From NCBI RefSeq assembly GCF_029714945.1, contig NZ_CP121634.1:1199001-1263000 (forward strand): DNA of 64,000 bases, read 5' to 3'. This document shows positions 39,872 to 49,267 of this stretch, one piece after another (the first letter of the stretch is position 1; every line of letters begins with the position of its first letter). The notes beneath the pieces are model-generated. The model was not told the origin of the DNA and made no database searches. It saw only the letters and a list, made by a program, of their open reading frames with translations. This DNA comes from Bradyrhizobium sp. CIAT3101. GTDB taxonomy: Bacteria > Pseudomonadota > Alphaproteobacteria > Rhizobiales > Xanthobacteraceae. The translations under genes were made by a program, and so were the position numbers.

Positions 39872-40026
39872 TCCCTCCCCCCTTGTGGGGGAGGGTGGGG
39901 GAGAGGGGTAGCCCAGCAAAAGGCGCTCTTGATTTGCGGAGCGTAAGCAAAGTGCCCGCGCTCAAACCGAGAGAGCACGTCGTGTGGCACCCCTCTCCCT
40001 AGCCCTCCCCCACAAGGGGGGGAGGG
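39872..40026. repeat. Inverted repeat, family C-like (TCCCTCCCC...), between def and fmt
   Basis: Outer TCCCTCCCCCCTTGTGGGGG and the matching CCCCCACAAGGGGGGGAGGG form the ends. Inner GAGAGGGGT and ACCCCTCTC pair as well. The interior of about 60 bp has no open reading frame of interest. It splits two normally linked genes. Confidence 0.87.
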
Positions 40027-40045
40027 AACGTACCGAGTCCTTGTC

Positions 40046-40969
40046 ATGCCCCTCCGCCTGATCTTCATGGGCACGCCCGATTTCTCCGTGCCGACGCTGC
40101 TCGAGCTCGTTGCGCATGGCCACGAGATCGTGGCCGTCTATACCCGCGCGCCGAAGCCGGGCGGGCGGCGCGGGCTGCAGATGCAGCCCACTCCGGTCGA
40201 GGAAGCCGCACGAAAGCTCGGCGTGCCCGTGCTGACGCCGAAGACGTTGAAGACACAGGAAGCGCTCGACGAGTTCAGCGCCTTTGATGCCGATGCCGCC
40301 GTCGTCGTCGCCTACGGCATGATCCTGCCGCAGGCGATCCTCGATGCGCCAAAGCTCGGCTGCTACAATCTGCATGCTTCGCTCTTGCCGCGCTGGCGCG
40401 GTGCCGCGCCCATCAACCGCGCGATCATGGCGGGCGACGCCGAGAGCGGCGTGATGGTGATGAAGATGGATGTCGGCCTCGACACCGGCGACGTCGCCAT
40501 GGCCGAGCGTCTCGCCATTACCGACAGCATGACCGCGATCGATCTGCACGATCGCCTGTCCCGGCTTGGTGCCGATCTGATGGTGCGCGCGATGGCCGCG
40601 CTCGATCGCGGCGGGCTCCAGCTCAAGAAGCAGAGCGAGGACGGCGTCACCTACGCCGCCAAGATCGACAAGGCCGAGGCGCGGATCGACTGGAGCAAGC
40701 CTGCGCGCGCGGTGCTGCGCCACATCCACGGCCTGTCGCCGTTTCCCGGCGCCTGGGCCGAGCTTGAGAATGCGCGTGTCAAAATCTTGCGCTGCGAACT
40801 GGCGAAAGGCTCGGGCGAGCCGGGTGCGGTGCTGGACGAGCAGCTCACGATTGCCTGCGGCGAAGGCGCGATCCGCATTATCGAGCTGCAGCGCGAGGGC
40901 AAGGGCCGGATGCAGGCCGCGGACTTCCTGCGCGGCGTGCCTGTGAAGCCGCCGATGCGGCTGGCCTGA
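40046..40969 (+). CDS. fmt: Methionyl-tRNA formyltransferase
   Basis: This enzyme formylates initiator Met-tRNA using 10-formyl-THF. The protein has 307 residues. [17 protein letters not shown] opens the Rossmann-like domain. The catalytic block is [20 protein letters not shown] near residue 107, followed by [11 protein letters not shown]. The C-terminal tRNA-binding domain includes [13 protein letters not shown]. Its stop overlaps the truA start (TGATG). Confidence 0.96.
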   Translation: MPLRLIFMGTPDFSVPTLLELVAHGHEIVAVYTRAPKPGGRRGLQMQPTPVEEAARKLGVPVLTPKTLKTQEALDEFSAFDADAAVVVAYGMILPQAILDAPKLGCYNLHASLLPRWRGAAPINRAIMAGDAESGVMVMKMDVGLDTGDVAMAERLAITDSMTAIDLHDRLSRLGADLMVRAMAALDRGGLQLKKQSEDGVTYAAKIDKAEARIDWSKPARAVLRHIHGLSPFPGAWAELENARVKILRCELAKGSGEPGAVLDEQLTIACGEGAIRIIELQREGKGRMQAADFLRGVPVKPPMRLA

Positions 40970-41706
40970 TGCCCCGCTACAAGCTCACCATCGAATACGA
41001 CGGCGCGCCGTTTTTCGGCTGGCAGGTGCAGGAGACGCTGCCCTCGGTGCAGGGTGCGCTCGAAGCGGCGGTGAAGGCGATGACGGGCGCGGACCTGCGG
41101 GTCCATGGCGCGGGCCGCACCGATGCCGGCGTGCATGCGCGCGGCCAGGTCGCGCATGTCGACATCGAGAAGCAGTTTCCGCCGGGCCGCTTTCGCGATG
41201 GCCTCAACGCGCATCTGCGCCCGCATCCGATCGCCGTGCTCGAAGCCGACATTGTGTCTGATACGTTCGAGGCGCGCTTCTCGGCCGTGAAGCGGCACTA
41301 CCGCTACCGCGTCGTCAACACCCGCGCCAATCTCGCGCTCGACGTCGGCCATGCCTGGCGCGTGCCGCGCCGGCTCGATGCGGATGCGATGCATGCGGCC
41401 GCGCAGCGCCTGCTCGGCAAGCACGATTTCACCACGTTTCGCGACACCGAGTGCCAGGCCAAATCGCCGGAGAAGACGCTCGACCAGCTCGACGTGCTGC
41501 GCGATGGGCGCGAGATCGTCATCGTCACCTCGGCGCGCTCGTTCCTGCACAGCCAGGTGCGCTCGATGGTGGGATCGCTGGTCTGGGTCGGCGAAGGCCG
41601 CTGGACCGCGGACGATCTCTCCGCAGCGCTGGAGGCCCGCAACCGCGCCGCCTGCGGCATCGTCGCGCCGCCGGAGGGGCTGTATCTGATGAAGGTGGAT
41701 TATTGA
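40969..41706 (+). CDS. truA: tRNA pseudouridine(38-40) synthase
   Basis: The protein has 245 residues. It starts [16 protein letters not shown]. The catalytic aspartate is in [14 protein letters not shown], near residue 51. [18 protein letters not shown] and [20 protein letters not shown] are later family blocks. It is coupled to fmt by a 1-nt overlap, so def-fmt-truA act together in translation. Confidence 0.96.
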   Translation: MPRYKLTIEYDGAPFFGWQVQETLPSVQGALEAAVKAMTGADLRVHGAGRTDAGVHARGQVAHVDIEKQFPPGRFRDGLNAHLRPHPIAVLEADIVSDTFEARFSAVKRHYRYRVVNTRANLALDVGHAWRVPRRLDADAMHAAAQRLLGKHDFTTFRDTECQAKSPEKTLDQLDVLRDGREIVIVTSARSFLHSQVRSMVGSLVWVGEGRWTADDLSAALEARNRAACGIVAPPEGLYLMKVDY

Positions 41707-41754
41707 GGGATGTGAGCCGTAGAGATCGCGCGCCCTCTCGCCACCCCCGCCGCT

Positions 41755-41858
41755 GTCATGCCCCGGCCTGACCGGGGCATCCAGTACGCCGCGGCCTCCC
41801 GGCTCAATCACTGCTATCTCTGGAATACTGGATCGCCCGATCAAGTCGGGCGATGACA
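41755..41858. repeat. Intergenic repeat, family D
   Basis: Hairpin GTCATGCCCCGGCCTGACCG, the spacer ATCCAGTACGCCGCGGC, GGAATACTGGATCGCCCG and the closing hairpin ending CGGGCGATGAC. It lies between the convergent truA and dapE genes. Confidence 0.87.
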
Positions 41859-41882
41859 GCCGTGTTTGTGGAGGCGACGCGC

Positions 41883-43049
41883 CTACCCAAAATACCGCGT
41901 CAAAATCCCGCGATAGACCTTGGTCAGCTTCTCCAGGTCAACCACCGGCACGCGTTCGTTGACCTGGTGCATGGTCTGGCCGACCAGGCCGAACTCGATC
42001 ACGGGGCAATAGCTCGAGATGAAGCGTGCATCCGAGGTGCCGCCGCTCGTCGACAGTTCCGGCTTGCGGCCCGTGATCTCTTCGATCGCGGACACGGCGA
42101 GATCGGTGAATGGGCCGGGCTTGGTCACGAACACGTTGGAGTTCGAAGGCTCCCAGACGATGCGGGCCTTGATGCGGTTGCCGCACGCCTTGGTCAGGCG
42201 CGTCTCCACCAGCTCGCGCAGGCTCGCCTGCGTGTGGTTGTCGTTGTAGCGGATGTTGAATTTAGCGCGGGCCTCGCCGGGGATGACGTTGTTCGCCTTG
42301 TTGCCGACGTCCACCGAGGTGAATTCGAGATTGGAGGCCTGGAACTGGGCGCTGCCATTGTCGAGCGGCTCGTCGGAGATCGCCACGATCAGTCGCGAAA
42401 TATCCGGCACCGGATTGGCCGCACGATGCGGGTAGGCGACATGGCCCTGCACGCCGTCAACATAAAGGGTCCCCGACTGCGAGCCGCGGCGGCCGACCTT
42501 GATGGTGTCGCCGAGCGCCTCGACATTCGAGGGCTCGCCGAGCACGCAATGGTCGAACTTCTCGCCGCGCTCTGCGGCCCACTTCAACAGCTTGATGGTG
42601 CCGTTGATGGAGACGTCTTCCTCGTCACCGGTGATCAGGAACGAGATCGAACCTTTCCCGTCGGTGCGCGGCTTGCCGTCGTTGGCGGCGAGATGCTCCA
42701 GCACCGCGGCGACCGAGCAGGCGATGCCGCCCTTCATGTCGACTGCGCCGCGGCCGTGTAGGAAACCGTCCTTCACCTCGCCGGAAAAGGCACCGACGCT
42801 CCAGGCGCTCTCGTCGCCGGGCGGCACCACGTCGGTATGGCCGGCGAAGGTGATGTGCGGCCCTTCAGTGCCGATCCGCGCATAGAGATTGTCGACGTCG
42901 GCGGTGCCGGGTTCGCTGAAGGTCACGCGGTGGCAGGTGAAGCCGGCTGCGTTGAGCGCTTGTTCAAGCACGCCAAGCGCGCCGGCGTCGGCCGGCGTTA
43001 CCGAGGGGCAGCGGATGAGGTCGCGGGCAATCGAAAGAGCATCGGTCAT
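41883..43049 (-). CDS. dapE: Succinyl-diaminopimelate desuccinylase
   Basis: An M20 metallohydrolase of 388 residues that makes LL-DAP for lysine and peptidoglycan. The first metal ligands are in [15 protein letters not shown] (His-x-Asp), near residue 70. [10 protein letters not shown] holds the bridging Asp. [13 protein letters not shown] has the catalytic Glu pair. The last His is in [11 protein letters not shown]. The start overlaps the DUF805 gene stop by 4 nt. The linked dapD two genes upstream supplies the preceding step, apart from the aminotransferase dapC. Confidence 0.96.
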   Translation of the reverse strand: MTDALSIARDLIRCPSVTPADAGALGVLEQALNAAGFTCHRVTFSEPGTADVDNLYARIGTEGPHITFAGHTDVVPPGDESAWSVGAFSGEVKDGFLHGRGAVDMKGGIACSVAAVLEHLAANDGKPRTDGKGSISFLITGDEEDVSINGTIKLLKWAAERGEKFDHCVLGEPSNVEALGDTIKVGRRGSQSGTLYVDGVQGHVAYPHRAANPVPDISRLIVAISDEPLDNGSAQFQASNLEFTSVDVGNKANNVIPGEARAKFNIRYNDNHTQASLRELVETRLTKACGNRIKARIVWEPSNSNVFVTKPGPFTDLAVSAIEEITGRKPELSTSGGTSDARFISSYCPVIEFGLVGQTMHQVNERVPVVDLEKLTKVYRGILTRYFG

Positions 43050-43702
43050 GAGCCCCGCTTAACATGCATGCCGCCGGGTGGGCTAGCGCTCGGCGGCACG
43101 AATTCGAGCTCGCGGCTCTGGTCCCAGCTTTTCGCAGGGGAGGCTGCGGGTGGGGAAGGGGCCTCGATCTCGGCGAGCGGGTCGGGGCCGAACCGGTTGT
43201 GGCCCGAGGTGCCGGGCACGATGAACAATTCGACGAGCCCCCACAGCCACAGCGCGTAGATCGCCCAGTCGAACGGAACGAACCAGCGCGAGGCAGGAAG
43301 CAAGCCTGAGAAATGGAAGAACAGTCTCGGGACGAATACGAAGGGAATGATCCACCATCCGCTCCTGTCACGGTCGTGCAGTCGCTTGATGGCGGTCGCG
43401 AGGAAGATCCAGAAGAACAGCGACGTGCCCAGCGCCTTGAGGATCAGTGTCGCGCGATCCGTTGAGGCCAGCGAACGGTAGGTCCGGGGATCGACAGCCT
43501 TGAAGACGTCGTCGAGGGCGAAATCAAGATCGATGTCGAAGCCGAGCTTGAGGGCGAGGGTCGTGCCGCCTTCGACGGCCCGCATGACTTGACCGACGAT
43601 CTCCAGCAAGCCCGCCAGCAAGGCCACGATCAGCAGCGCCTGCCACAGCAGGGCACGGTTGACGCGGCCGTCGAAGCGAAAAAGATACCAGCGCCAGTTC
43701 AT
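43046..43702 (-). CDS. DUF805 family membrane protein
   Basis: The protein has 218 residues with about four hydrophobic segments. [19 protein letters not shown] at the N-terminus and [20 protein letters not shown] are hallmarks of DUF805. [12 protein letters not shown] is the usual C-terminal family block. A Pro-rich tail follows. The function is unknown. Its position coupled to dapE between dap genes hints at a cell-envelope link, which is inference. Confidence 0.88.
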   Translation of the reverse strand: MNWRWYLFRFDGRVNRALLWQALLIVALLAGLLEIVGQVMRAVEGGTTLALKLGFDIDLDFALDDVFKAVDPRTYRSLASTDRATLILKALGTSLFFWIFLATAIKRLHDRDRSGWWIIPFVFVPRLFFHFSGLLPASRWFVPFDWAIYALWLWGLVELFIVPGTSGHNRFGPDPLAEIEAPSPPAASPAKSWDQSRELEFVPPSASPPGGMHVKRGS

Positions 43703-43778
43703 CGCAAAGGCTCCGGGCCGGAGAGGCGCCCGGAGATTGGTCGCGATGGGGGAGGGGTGGGTTCGATCGTCCCCCGGT

Positions 43779-43905
43779 GTCGTCCCGGCGAAGGCCGGGA
43801 CCCATACCGCAAGGTCTACCGATTGTGAACGATAGCAGTACCGAGCGACCAGTCTTCACCAAATAACTGCCTGTGGTTATGGGTCCCGGCTTTCGCCGGG
43901 ACGAC
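43779..43905. repeat. Intergenic inverted repeat, family A
   Basis: Arms GTCGTCCCGGCGAAGGCC... and ...GGCTTTCGCCGGGACGAC enclose about 70 bp. It lies between dapD and the DUF805 gene on the same strand. Confidence 0.9.
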
Positions 43906-43930
43906 CATGCAGAGGCAGGGCGCGCTGCGA

Positions 43931-44776
43931 TTAATCCCGCAGCAGCTCGTTGATGCTGGTCTTCGACCGCGTGCGCTCGTCGACGCGCTTGACGATCACG
44001 GCGCAGGCCGTGCTCGGGCCGATCTGGCCGTTCTTCATGGGCTTGCCGGGCAGTGCGCCGGGCACCACCACCGAATATTCCGGAACTTCGCCCATGAAGA
44101 CCTCGCCGGTCTCGCGGTCGACGACCTTGGTCGAGGCACCCAAAAACACGCCCATCGCCAGCACCGCGCCCTTGCGCACGATGACGCCCTCGGCGACCTC
44201 ACTGCGGGCGCCGATGAAGCAGTCGTCCTCGATGATCACGGGCTCGGCCTGCAGCGGCTCGAGCACGCCGCCGATGCCGGCGCCGCCGGAGATGTGCACG
44301 CGCTTGCCGATCTGCGCACAGGAGCCGACGGTGGCCCAGGTGTCGACCATGGTGCTCTCATCGACGTAGGCGCCGAGATTGACGAAGGACGGCATCAGCA
44401 CGACGTTCTTGGCAATGAAGGCCGAGCGGCGCACGACGGCGCCGGGCACCGCGCGAAAACCGGCGTCGCGAAAACGGTTCGGGCCCCAGCCTTCGAACTT
44501 CGAGGGCACCTTGTCCCACCAGTTCGCCTGGCCCGGGCCGCCGGGAATGACGTCCATGTCGTTGAGGCGGAAGGAGAGCAGCACGGCCTTCTTCAGCCAC
44601 TGATTGACCTTCCACTTGCCGTCGGCCCCGCGCTCGGCAACGCGCGCCTCGCCCTTGTCGAGAATCTCCAGCGACTGGTTCACGGCCTCGCGCACTTCGC
44701 CCTTGGTCGAGGTCGAGATGCCGTCGCGTGCATCAAAGGCACTGTGGATGGTGGATTCCAGGGCGGACAGGGACAT
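43931..44776 (-). CDS. dapD: 2,3,4,5-tetrahydropyridine-2,6-dicarboxylate N-succinyltransferase
   Basis: The protein has 281 residues. It succinylates tetrahydrodipicolinate in the DAP pathway. A left-handed beta helix of hexapeptide repeats is visible ([20 protein letters not shown], then [20 protein letters not shown]). [20 protein letters not shown] precedes it. The start MSLSALEST at 44776 is used; the longer frame upstream is repeat-encoded. Confidence 0.96.
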   Translation of the reverse strand: MSLSALESTIHSAFDARDGISTSTKGEVREAVNQSLEILDKGEARVAERGADGKWKVNQWLKKAVLLSFRLNDMDVIPGGPGQANWWDKVPSKFEGWGPNRFRDAGFRAVPGAVVRRSAFIAKNVVLMPSFVNLGAYVDESTMVDTWATVGSCAQIGKRVHISGGAGIGGVLEPLQAEPVIIEDDCFIGARSEVAEGVIVRKGAVLAMGVFLGASTKVVDRETGEVFMGEVPEYSVVVPGALPGKPMKNGQIGPSTACAVIVKRVDERTRSKTSINELLRD

Positions 44777-44857
44777 CGGGATTTCCTCTTTGGATCGGGG
44801 ATTTTGAGGGATTGGGCGCTTTTTCGGGATTTGAGGGGACGGAGTCAAGGCTCCGGT

Positions 44858-44977
44858 GTCGTCCCGGCGAAGGCCGGGACCCATACCCACAGGGAGGAGT
44901 TTGGCGAGGACTCGGAGTTACCGCTTCGCCTAAAACCACATTTCGTGGTTATGGGTCCCGGCCTTCGCCGGGACGAC
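44858..44977. repeat. Intergenic inverted repeat, family A, invading a gene 3' end
   Basis: Arms GTCGTCCCGGCGAAGGCCGG and its complement ending CCGGGACGAC enclose about 65 bp. The right arm overlaps the last codons of the HAD gene that ends at 44949. Confidence 0.9.
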
Positions 44978-45674
44978 ATGGAGAGAGCATGCTGAGCCCG
45001 GCCAAAAACCCCGCCAGATCATCCGTGACGTGGTCGACATGGGCGGCGTCGCGGCCCTCCAGTTCCCAGTCCTCGCGCACCACTTCCTTGGTCCCGTCAG
45101 GCACCACCAGCACGGTGGTCATGCCGAGCTGATGCGGGACGGTGAGGTTGCGGGCGAGGTCTTCGAACATGGCGGCCTTGGCCGGGTCGACGGCATGAAG
45201 GCCGAGAAATTTCTGATAGGTCTGCGCCGCCGGCTTGGGTTCGAACTCGGCGGCGATGATGTCGAACACGCCGTCGAAATGCGAGCCGAGGCCGAGCCGC
45301 GCCAGCACCGCATCGACATGATCGACCGAGCCGTTGGTCAGGATCAGCTTTCGTCCCGGCAATTTTGCGATGGCCTCGCCGAGCGCCGGGTTCGGCTCCA
45401 GCGGCGAATGGTCGATCTTGTGCACGTAAGCGAGGTAGTCGTCGGCGCGTACGCCATGCAGGGTCATCATGCCGCGCATGGTGGTGCCGAAGCGCTGGTA
45501 ATAGTCCTTCTGGATCTTGCGCGCTTCTTCCGGGCCGACCTGCAGCCAGTTGCACACGAACTCCCCGATCCGCGCATCGACCTGCTGCCACAGATTGACG
45601 TGATGCGGATAGAGCGTGTTGTCGAGGTCGAACACCCAGGTGTCGACGTGGGCGAAGGTGCGGGGTTGGGTCAT
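44949..45674 (-). CDS. Pyrimidine 5'-nucleotidase-like HAD hydrolase
   Basis: The protein has 241 residues. The HAD nucleophile motif VFDLDNTLYPHHVNLW is near residue 14, with LILTNGSVDH (motif II) and FEDLARNLTVPHQLGM (motif IV). It resembles the SDT1-type pyrimidine 5'-nucleotidase group. The C-terminus [12 protein letters not shown] is encoded by the arm of a family A repeat, so the natural tail may have been replaced. The start MTQPRTFAH at 45674 is used. It lies between dapD and the DUF1036 gene. Confidence 0.9.
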   Translation of the reverse strand: MTQPRTFAHVDTWVFDLDNTLYPHHVNLWQQVDARIGEFVCNWLQVGPEEARKIQKDYYQRFGTTMRGMMTLHGVRADDYLAYVHKIDHSPLEPNPALGEAIAKLPGRKLILTNGSVDHVDAVLARLGLGSHFDGVFDIIAAEFEPKPAAQTYQKFLGLHAVDPAKAAMFEDLARNLTVPHQLGMTTVLVVPDGTKEVVREDWELEGRDAAHVDHVTDDLAGFLAGLSMLSPCRPGEGRDP

Positions 45675-45718
45675 CTCAATCTCTTCTGTGGGCCGAAGTA
45701 GCAGCTCCGCCTTCAATT

Positions 45719-45835
45719 GTCGTCCTGGCGAAAGCCAGGACCCATACTCCGCAGCCCATCAATGGGGCACTCCGGTCATCGTTCTTCGCCAAACCCAATC
45801 CTGGGGTAATGGGTCCTGGCTTTCGCCAGGACGAC
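45719..45835. repeat. Intergenic inverted repeat, family A, same arm type as the GIY-YIG element
   Basis: The arms GTCGTCCTGGCGAAAGCCAG and the complementary GGTAATGGGTCCTGGCTTTC carry the CCTGG variant, shared in this window only with the element at 7246-7642. The two arms pair for 27 bp. The interior is about 50 bp and has no gene. Confidence 0.9.
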
Positions 45836-45862
45836 GGATGAGCAAGAGTAGCCATCATCACC

Positions 45863-46894
45863 TCACGGCACCGCAAACCGCAGCGTCTTGCCGCCACTGC
45901 TCATATCCACCGCTCCAAAACCGGTCGCCGCAAATCCGCGCGCGCCACAATCGGTCTGCTCGTTGGTCTCGAACTTGGTCTCGCGGGTGCAGATCTGCTT
46001 GTCGCCGCCCCAGTTCAGCGGCTTGTCGTTCAACTTGATGGCGCGGTTGTCGGCATCAACCGCTTCCGCGAAGCTGTAGATCTGCTTCGGCTGCCCGGTC
46101 ACATCAGGGTGCAGGCAGGTCTTTGGATCGATGCGGTACCAGCCGCGGCTCGTCACCGACTTGCCGTCGTCGGTCGCGACCGCCGCCATCACCTTGTGCG
46201 GCGTGTCGTTGCACCAGGTCAGACCGCTCGGGGACGGCGCCTGCGCCGCATCGACCATGGTCTTGAACAAGTTGGGCGATGAGACCACGTCGGTGGACAG
46301 GCCGCGGCTCTTCAGGAACGCAGCGAGCGCGGCCTGCGTCTTCGGTCCGTCGACGCCGTCGATCGCGCCGATGTCATAGCCCGCGATCACCAAAAGCCGC
46401 TGGATGCCGGCGAGCCGCGCCTGCTCGTCGTCATATTCGGAATCCTCGGCGAGATAGGCGACGAAATTGCCGTCGTCGCCCTGCGTCGGTGTGATCTGGG
46501 TGAAGGCGGCCTGGGTCTGTCCGGTGCGGCACTGCCGCGCGGCCGCGATGATGAAATTGTCCTGCGCCACGCACAGCATGTCGCTGCCGTTCTGCGGGAT
46601 CGGGGAGGCGCCATAGACGCCGAGCGCCCGCGCATTGAGCAGGATGCGGTCGGCGGTCAGCGTGCCCTGAACCACAACGCGACAGGTGGCGGGATCGATC
46701 CTGAACCAGCCGCGCGTCGCAGTCGCCGCCTTGTCGTCGATGCCGATCGCGGCCTCGACGACATAGGACATGCGGTTGCAGATCTTGAGATCGGCGAAGG
46801 CCGGCGCGGAGGAGAAGAAGAACGAGACGGCCGCCGCCGGCAGCGTCATCAGCAAACGCGTCAGAGGCGAGCGGCGATGCCTCTGAACTCTCAC
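45863..46894 (-). CDS. DUF1036 protein with central peptidoglycan-binding-like domain
   Basis: The protein has 343 residues from GTG at 46894. A signal peptide is LLMTLPAAAVSFFFSSAPAFA. Two DUF1036 domains are visible: LKICNRMSYVVEAAIG with RGWFRIDPATC, and later TWCNDTPHKVMAAVA with RGWYRIDPKTC. Between them, IQRLLVIAGYDIGAIDGVDG followed by PKTQAALAAFL resembles PG_binding_1. It is probably periplasmic. A longer frame from GTG at 47008 overlaps the argB stop by 4 nt but would translate a family H repeat before the signal peptide, so the true start is uncertain. Confidence 0.85.
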   Translation of the reverse strand: MRVQRHRRSPLTRLLMTLPAAAVSFFFSSAPAFADLKICNRMSYVVEAAIGIDDKAATATRGWFRIDPATCRVVVQGTLTADRILLNARALGVYGASPIPQNGSDMLCVAQDNFIIAAARQCRTGQTQAAFTQITPTQGDDGNFVAYLAEDSEYDDEQARLAGIQRLLVIAGYDIGAIDGVDGPKTQAALAAFLKSRGLSTDVVSSPNLFKTMVDAAQAPSPSGLTWCNDTPHKVMAAVATDDGKSVTSRGWYRIDPKTCLHPDVTGQPKQIYSFAEAVDADNRAIKLNDKPLNWGGDKQICTRETKFETNEQTDCGARGFAATGFGAVDMSSGGKTLRFAVP

Positions 46895-46897
46895 CTC

Positions 46898-46982
46898 GTC
46901 ATGCCCGGGCTTGTCCCGGGCATCCACGTTCTTGGGTCCAGACGAAAGATCGTGGATGGCCGGGACAAGCCCGGCCATGACG
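46898..46982. repeat. Composite repeat, family H (GTCATGCCCGGGCTTGTCCC)
   Basis: Two palindromes (GCCCGGGCTTGTCCCGGGC and GGCCGGGACAAGCCCGGCC) flank a conserved ATCCACG...CGTGGAT pair. It lies between argB and the DUF1036 signal peptide, in frame with both. Confidence 0.88.
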
Positions 46983-47004
46983 ATGTCTCTCGTTTTTGCG
47001 TCGC

Positions 47005-47892
47005 TCACTTGTGGATCAGCGTTCCCGTGCCCGTGTTGGTGAAGAGCTCGAGCAGCACGGCGTGCTGCATCTTGCCGTCGATGATGACGACGCCCTCGAC
47101 ACCCTGCTCCAGCGCATAGATGCAGGTCTCGACCTTCGGGATCATGCCGCCGGAAATGGTGCCGTCGGCGATCAGTTTTCGCGCGTCTTTCACTGACAAT
47201 TGCGGGATCAGCTTCTTCGACTTGTCGAGCACGCCCGGCACGTCGGTGAGCAGCAGGAGACGCTTGGCCTTCAGCGCACCGGCAACGGCGCCCGCAAAGG
47301 TGTCGGCGTTGACGTTGAGCGTCTGGCCGTCCTTCGAGGTTGCGAGCGGTGCCAGCACCGGGATCAGCTCGTAGCCGATCAGCTGGTTGAGCAGCGTGAG
47401 GTCGACCTTTTCGGGGTCGCCGACGAAGCCGAGATCGACCGCCTTCTCGATATGCGAGTCCGGATCGATGATGGTGCGCGTCGTCTTCGACGCCTTCACC
47501 ATGTTGCCGTCCTTGCCCGAGAGGCCCACGGCCTTGCCGCCGGCTTCGTTGATGTAGCCGACGATCTGCTTGTTGACAGAGCCGGCGAGCACCATCTCGA
47601 CGATCTCGATGGTCGCGGCATCGGTGATGCGCAGGCCCGCGGCGAATTCAGAGACGATGCCCAGGCGCTTGAGCATGGTCGCGATCTGCGGCCCGCCGCC
47701 ATGCACCACCACCGGATTGATCGCGGTCTGCTCGAGCAGCACGATGTCGCGGGCGAAATTCTTCGCGGTCTCCTCGTCGCCCATGGCATGGCCGCCATAT
47801 TTGATGACGATGGTTTCTTCGTCGTACTGCTGCATGTGCGGCAGCGCTTCGGACAGGATGCGGGCCTGGTCGAGCGGGGAGATTTCGGTCAT
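47005..47892 (-). CDS. argB: Acetylglutamate kinase
   Basis: This enzyme phosphorylates N-acetylglutamate, the second step of arginine synthesis. The protein has 295 residues. The Gly-rich loop [18 protein letters not shown] is near residue 60. [20 protein letters not shown] is the substrate region, and [10 protein letters not shown] follows. The long N-terminal helix (about 20 residues) fits the arginine-sensitive hexameric class. It is in the engB-argB gene series typical of this group. Confidence 0.96.
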   Translation of the reverse strand: MTEISPLDQARILSEALPHMQQYDEETIVIKYGGHAMGDEETAKNFARDIVLLEQTAINPVVVHGGGPQIATMLKRLGIVSEFAAGLRITDAATIEIVEMVLAGSVNKQIVGYINEAGGKAVGLSGKDGNMVKASKTTRTIIDPDSHIEKAVDLGFVGDPEKVDLTLLNQLIGYELIPVLAPLATSKDGQTLNVNADTFAGAVAGALKAKRLLLLTDVPGVLDKSKKLIPQLSVKDARKLIADGTISGGMIPKVETCIYALEQGVEGVVIIDGKMQHAVLLELFTNTGTGTLIHK

Positions 47893-47971
47893 GAGGCGGA
47901 TCTCGCTGGCGGGACTAACGCGGCCAGCGTTCTATCTGATTGGCGGGCGAGGCGCAAAGTGTGGTGTTGTT

Positions 47972-48152
47972 ACCCTCTCCCCTTGCGGGAGAGGGTGCCT
48001 CGCGAAGCGAGGCGGGTGAGGGGTTCTCTCCGCGAGCGCGCCTGTGGAGAGAGACCCCTCATCCGGCGCCATAGCCGATGCGAAGCATCGGCGTTCTTGA
48101 GGAGACGGCGGCCGAAGGCCGCCTACGCCACCTTCTCCCGCAAGGGGAGAAG
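47972..48152. repeat. Intergenic repeat, family F-like, between DUF423 gene and argB
   Basis: Outer ACCCTCTCCCCTTGCGGGAG and the complementary CCTTCTCCCGCAAGGGGAG, plus inner GAGGGGTTCTCTCC and GGAGAGAGACCCCTC, form a nested stem of about 180 bp. It occupies most of the 273-bp gap. Confidence 0.87.
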
Positions 48153-48165
48153 GAAGAAGCAGGCA

Positions 48166-48525
48166 CTATTTGCTGGAAATCACCGCCGCCAGCGTCACCG
48201 CCAGCCAGCTCGCAATCATCAGCGTTCCGCCGGTCGGCGCAGCCATCGGAAACAGTGAGTGCCCGGCATATTGCCGCAAGGTCAGGTCGCCCGCGAACAG
48301 CGCCGCGCCGGTCACGAAGCCGATCGCGGCGATCAGGCCAATTCCGCCGTGCAGAAGGCCGCGCGCGAGCAGGGCGACAGCGGCCAATATGGCAGTTGCA
48401 TGAAACAGCAGCATGGCGCTGGCGGAGGCAAGCCGGCTGGCGTCGGCGCCATGGGCGGAGGCAGCGGCCAGCGCCACGCCGGCGGCGCCCATCAAGCCGG
48501 CTAGCGCGATCAGGAGGCGAGCCAT
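48166..48525 (-). CDS. DUF423 family small membrane protein
   Basis: The protein has 119 residues with about four hydrophobic helices. GAAGVALAAASAHG and FHATAILAAVA match the YgdD/DUF423 family. SLFPMAAPTGGTLMIASWL ends the domain. The function is unknown. The start ATG at 48525 overlaps the engB stop (TGATG); a GTG is 3 nt upstream. Confidence 0.9.
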   Translation of the reverse strand: MARLLIALAGLMGAAGVALAAASAHGADASRLASASAMLLFHATAILAAVALLARGLLHGGIGLIAAIGFVTGAALFAGDLTLRQYAGHSLFPMAAPTGGTLMIASWLAVTLAAVISSK

Positions 48526-49178
48526 CACTTGGTCCGCTCCTCCAGCAGCTTGGCCATGGCGGCGCGCAGTTCGGCCATGCCGGTCGATGAGCGCGACGAG
48601 GTCGCGAGCACGTTCGGGAACGCCGCGGGATGCTTGGCCAGCGCCGCCTCGGTCTCGGCGATGCGCGATTGCAGCTCGGAGGCCTTCACCTGGTCAGCCT
48701 TGGTCAGCACGATCTGGTAGCTGACGGCGGAGCGGTCGAGCGTCTTGAGCACCTCGAGATCGACGTCCTTCAGCCCATGCCGCGCGTCGATCAGCACGTA
48801 GACGCGTGCGAGCGAGGCACGCCCGAGCAGGAATGTGTGGATCAGCTCGGTCCATGACGCGACCTGGCTCTTCGGCGCCTTGGCATAGCCATAGCCGGGC
48901 ATGTCGACGAGACGCAGGTCGGTTTTCCCGGGGACCTCGAAGAAGATCAACTCCTGGGTGCGGCCCGGCGTATGCGAGGTGCGCGCCAGCGCGTTGCGCC
49001 CCGTAAGCGCGTTGATCAGGCTCGATTTGCCGACATTGGAGCGCCCGGCAAAAGCGATCTCCAGCCCCGCCATCGGCGGCAGCGTCTGGATCGAGGGCGA
49101 AGCCCAGATGAACTGCCAGTCGCGGGCGAACAGCTTCCGCCCGGTTTCGATCAGCTTGTCGTCTGACTTATCGGTCAT
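48525..49178 (-). CDS. engB: Ribosome biogenesis GTP-binding protein YihA/YsxC
   Basis: A GTPase of 217 residues needed for 50S subunit assembly. G1 is FAGRSNVGKSSLINAL near residue 43. The G2 threonine is in ARTSHTPGRTQ. G3 is VDMPGYGYAKAPK, and G4 is LTKADQVK. It follows yidC by 89 bp, with a short palindrome between. The downstream DUF423 gene is coupled. Confidence 0.96.
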   Translation of the reverse strand: MTDKSDDKLIETGRKLFARDWQFIWASPSIQTLPPMAGLEIAFAGRSNVGKSSLINALTGRNALARTSHTPGRTQELIFFEVPGKTDLRLVDMPGYGYAKAPKSQVASWTELIHTFLLGRASLARVYVLIDARHGLKDVDLEVLKTLDRSAVSYQIVLTKADQVKASELQSRIAETEAALAKHPAAFPNVLATSSRSSTGMAELRAAMAKLLEERTK

Positions 49179-49202
49179 CTAAAAATTATCCCCCTCCTAA
49201 AC

Positions 49203-49232
49203 GTGGATGCCCGGGACAAGCCCGGGCATGAC
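49203..49232. repeat. Short palindrome, family H, between yidC and engB
   Basis: GATGCCCGGGACAAGCCCG followed by GGCATGAC is one half of the composite element at 46898. It sits inside the rpmH-to-argB gene series. Confidence 0.8.
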
Positions 49233-49267
49233 GCTGTGGAGGCAGTTTGCCTGGCAGTGTCGGACGG

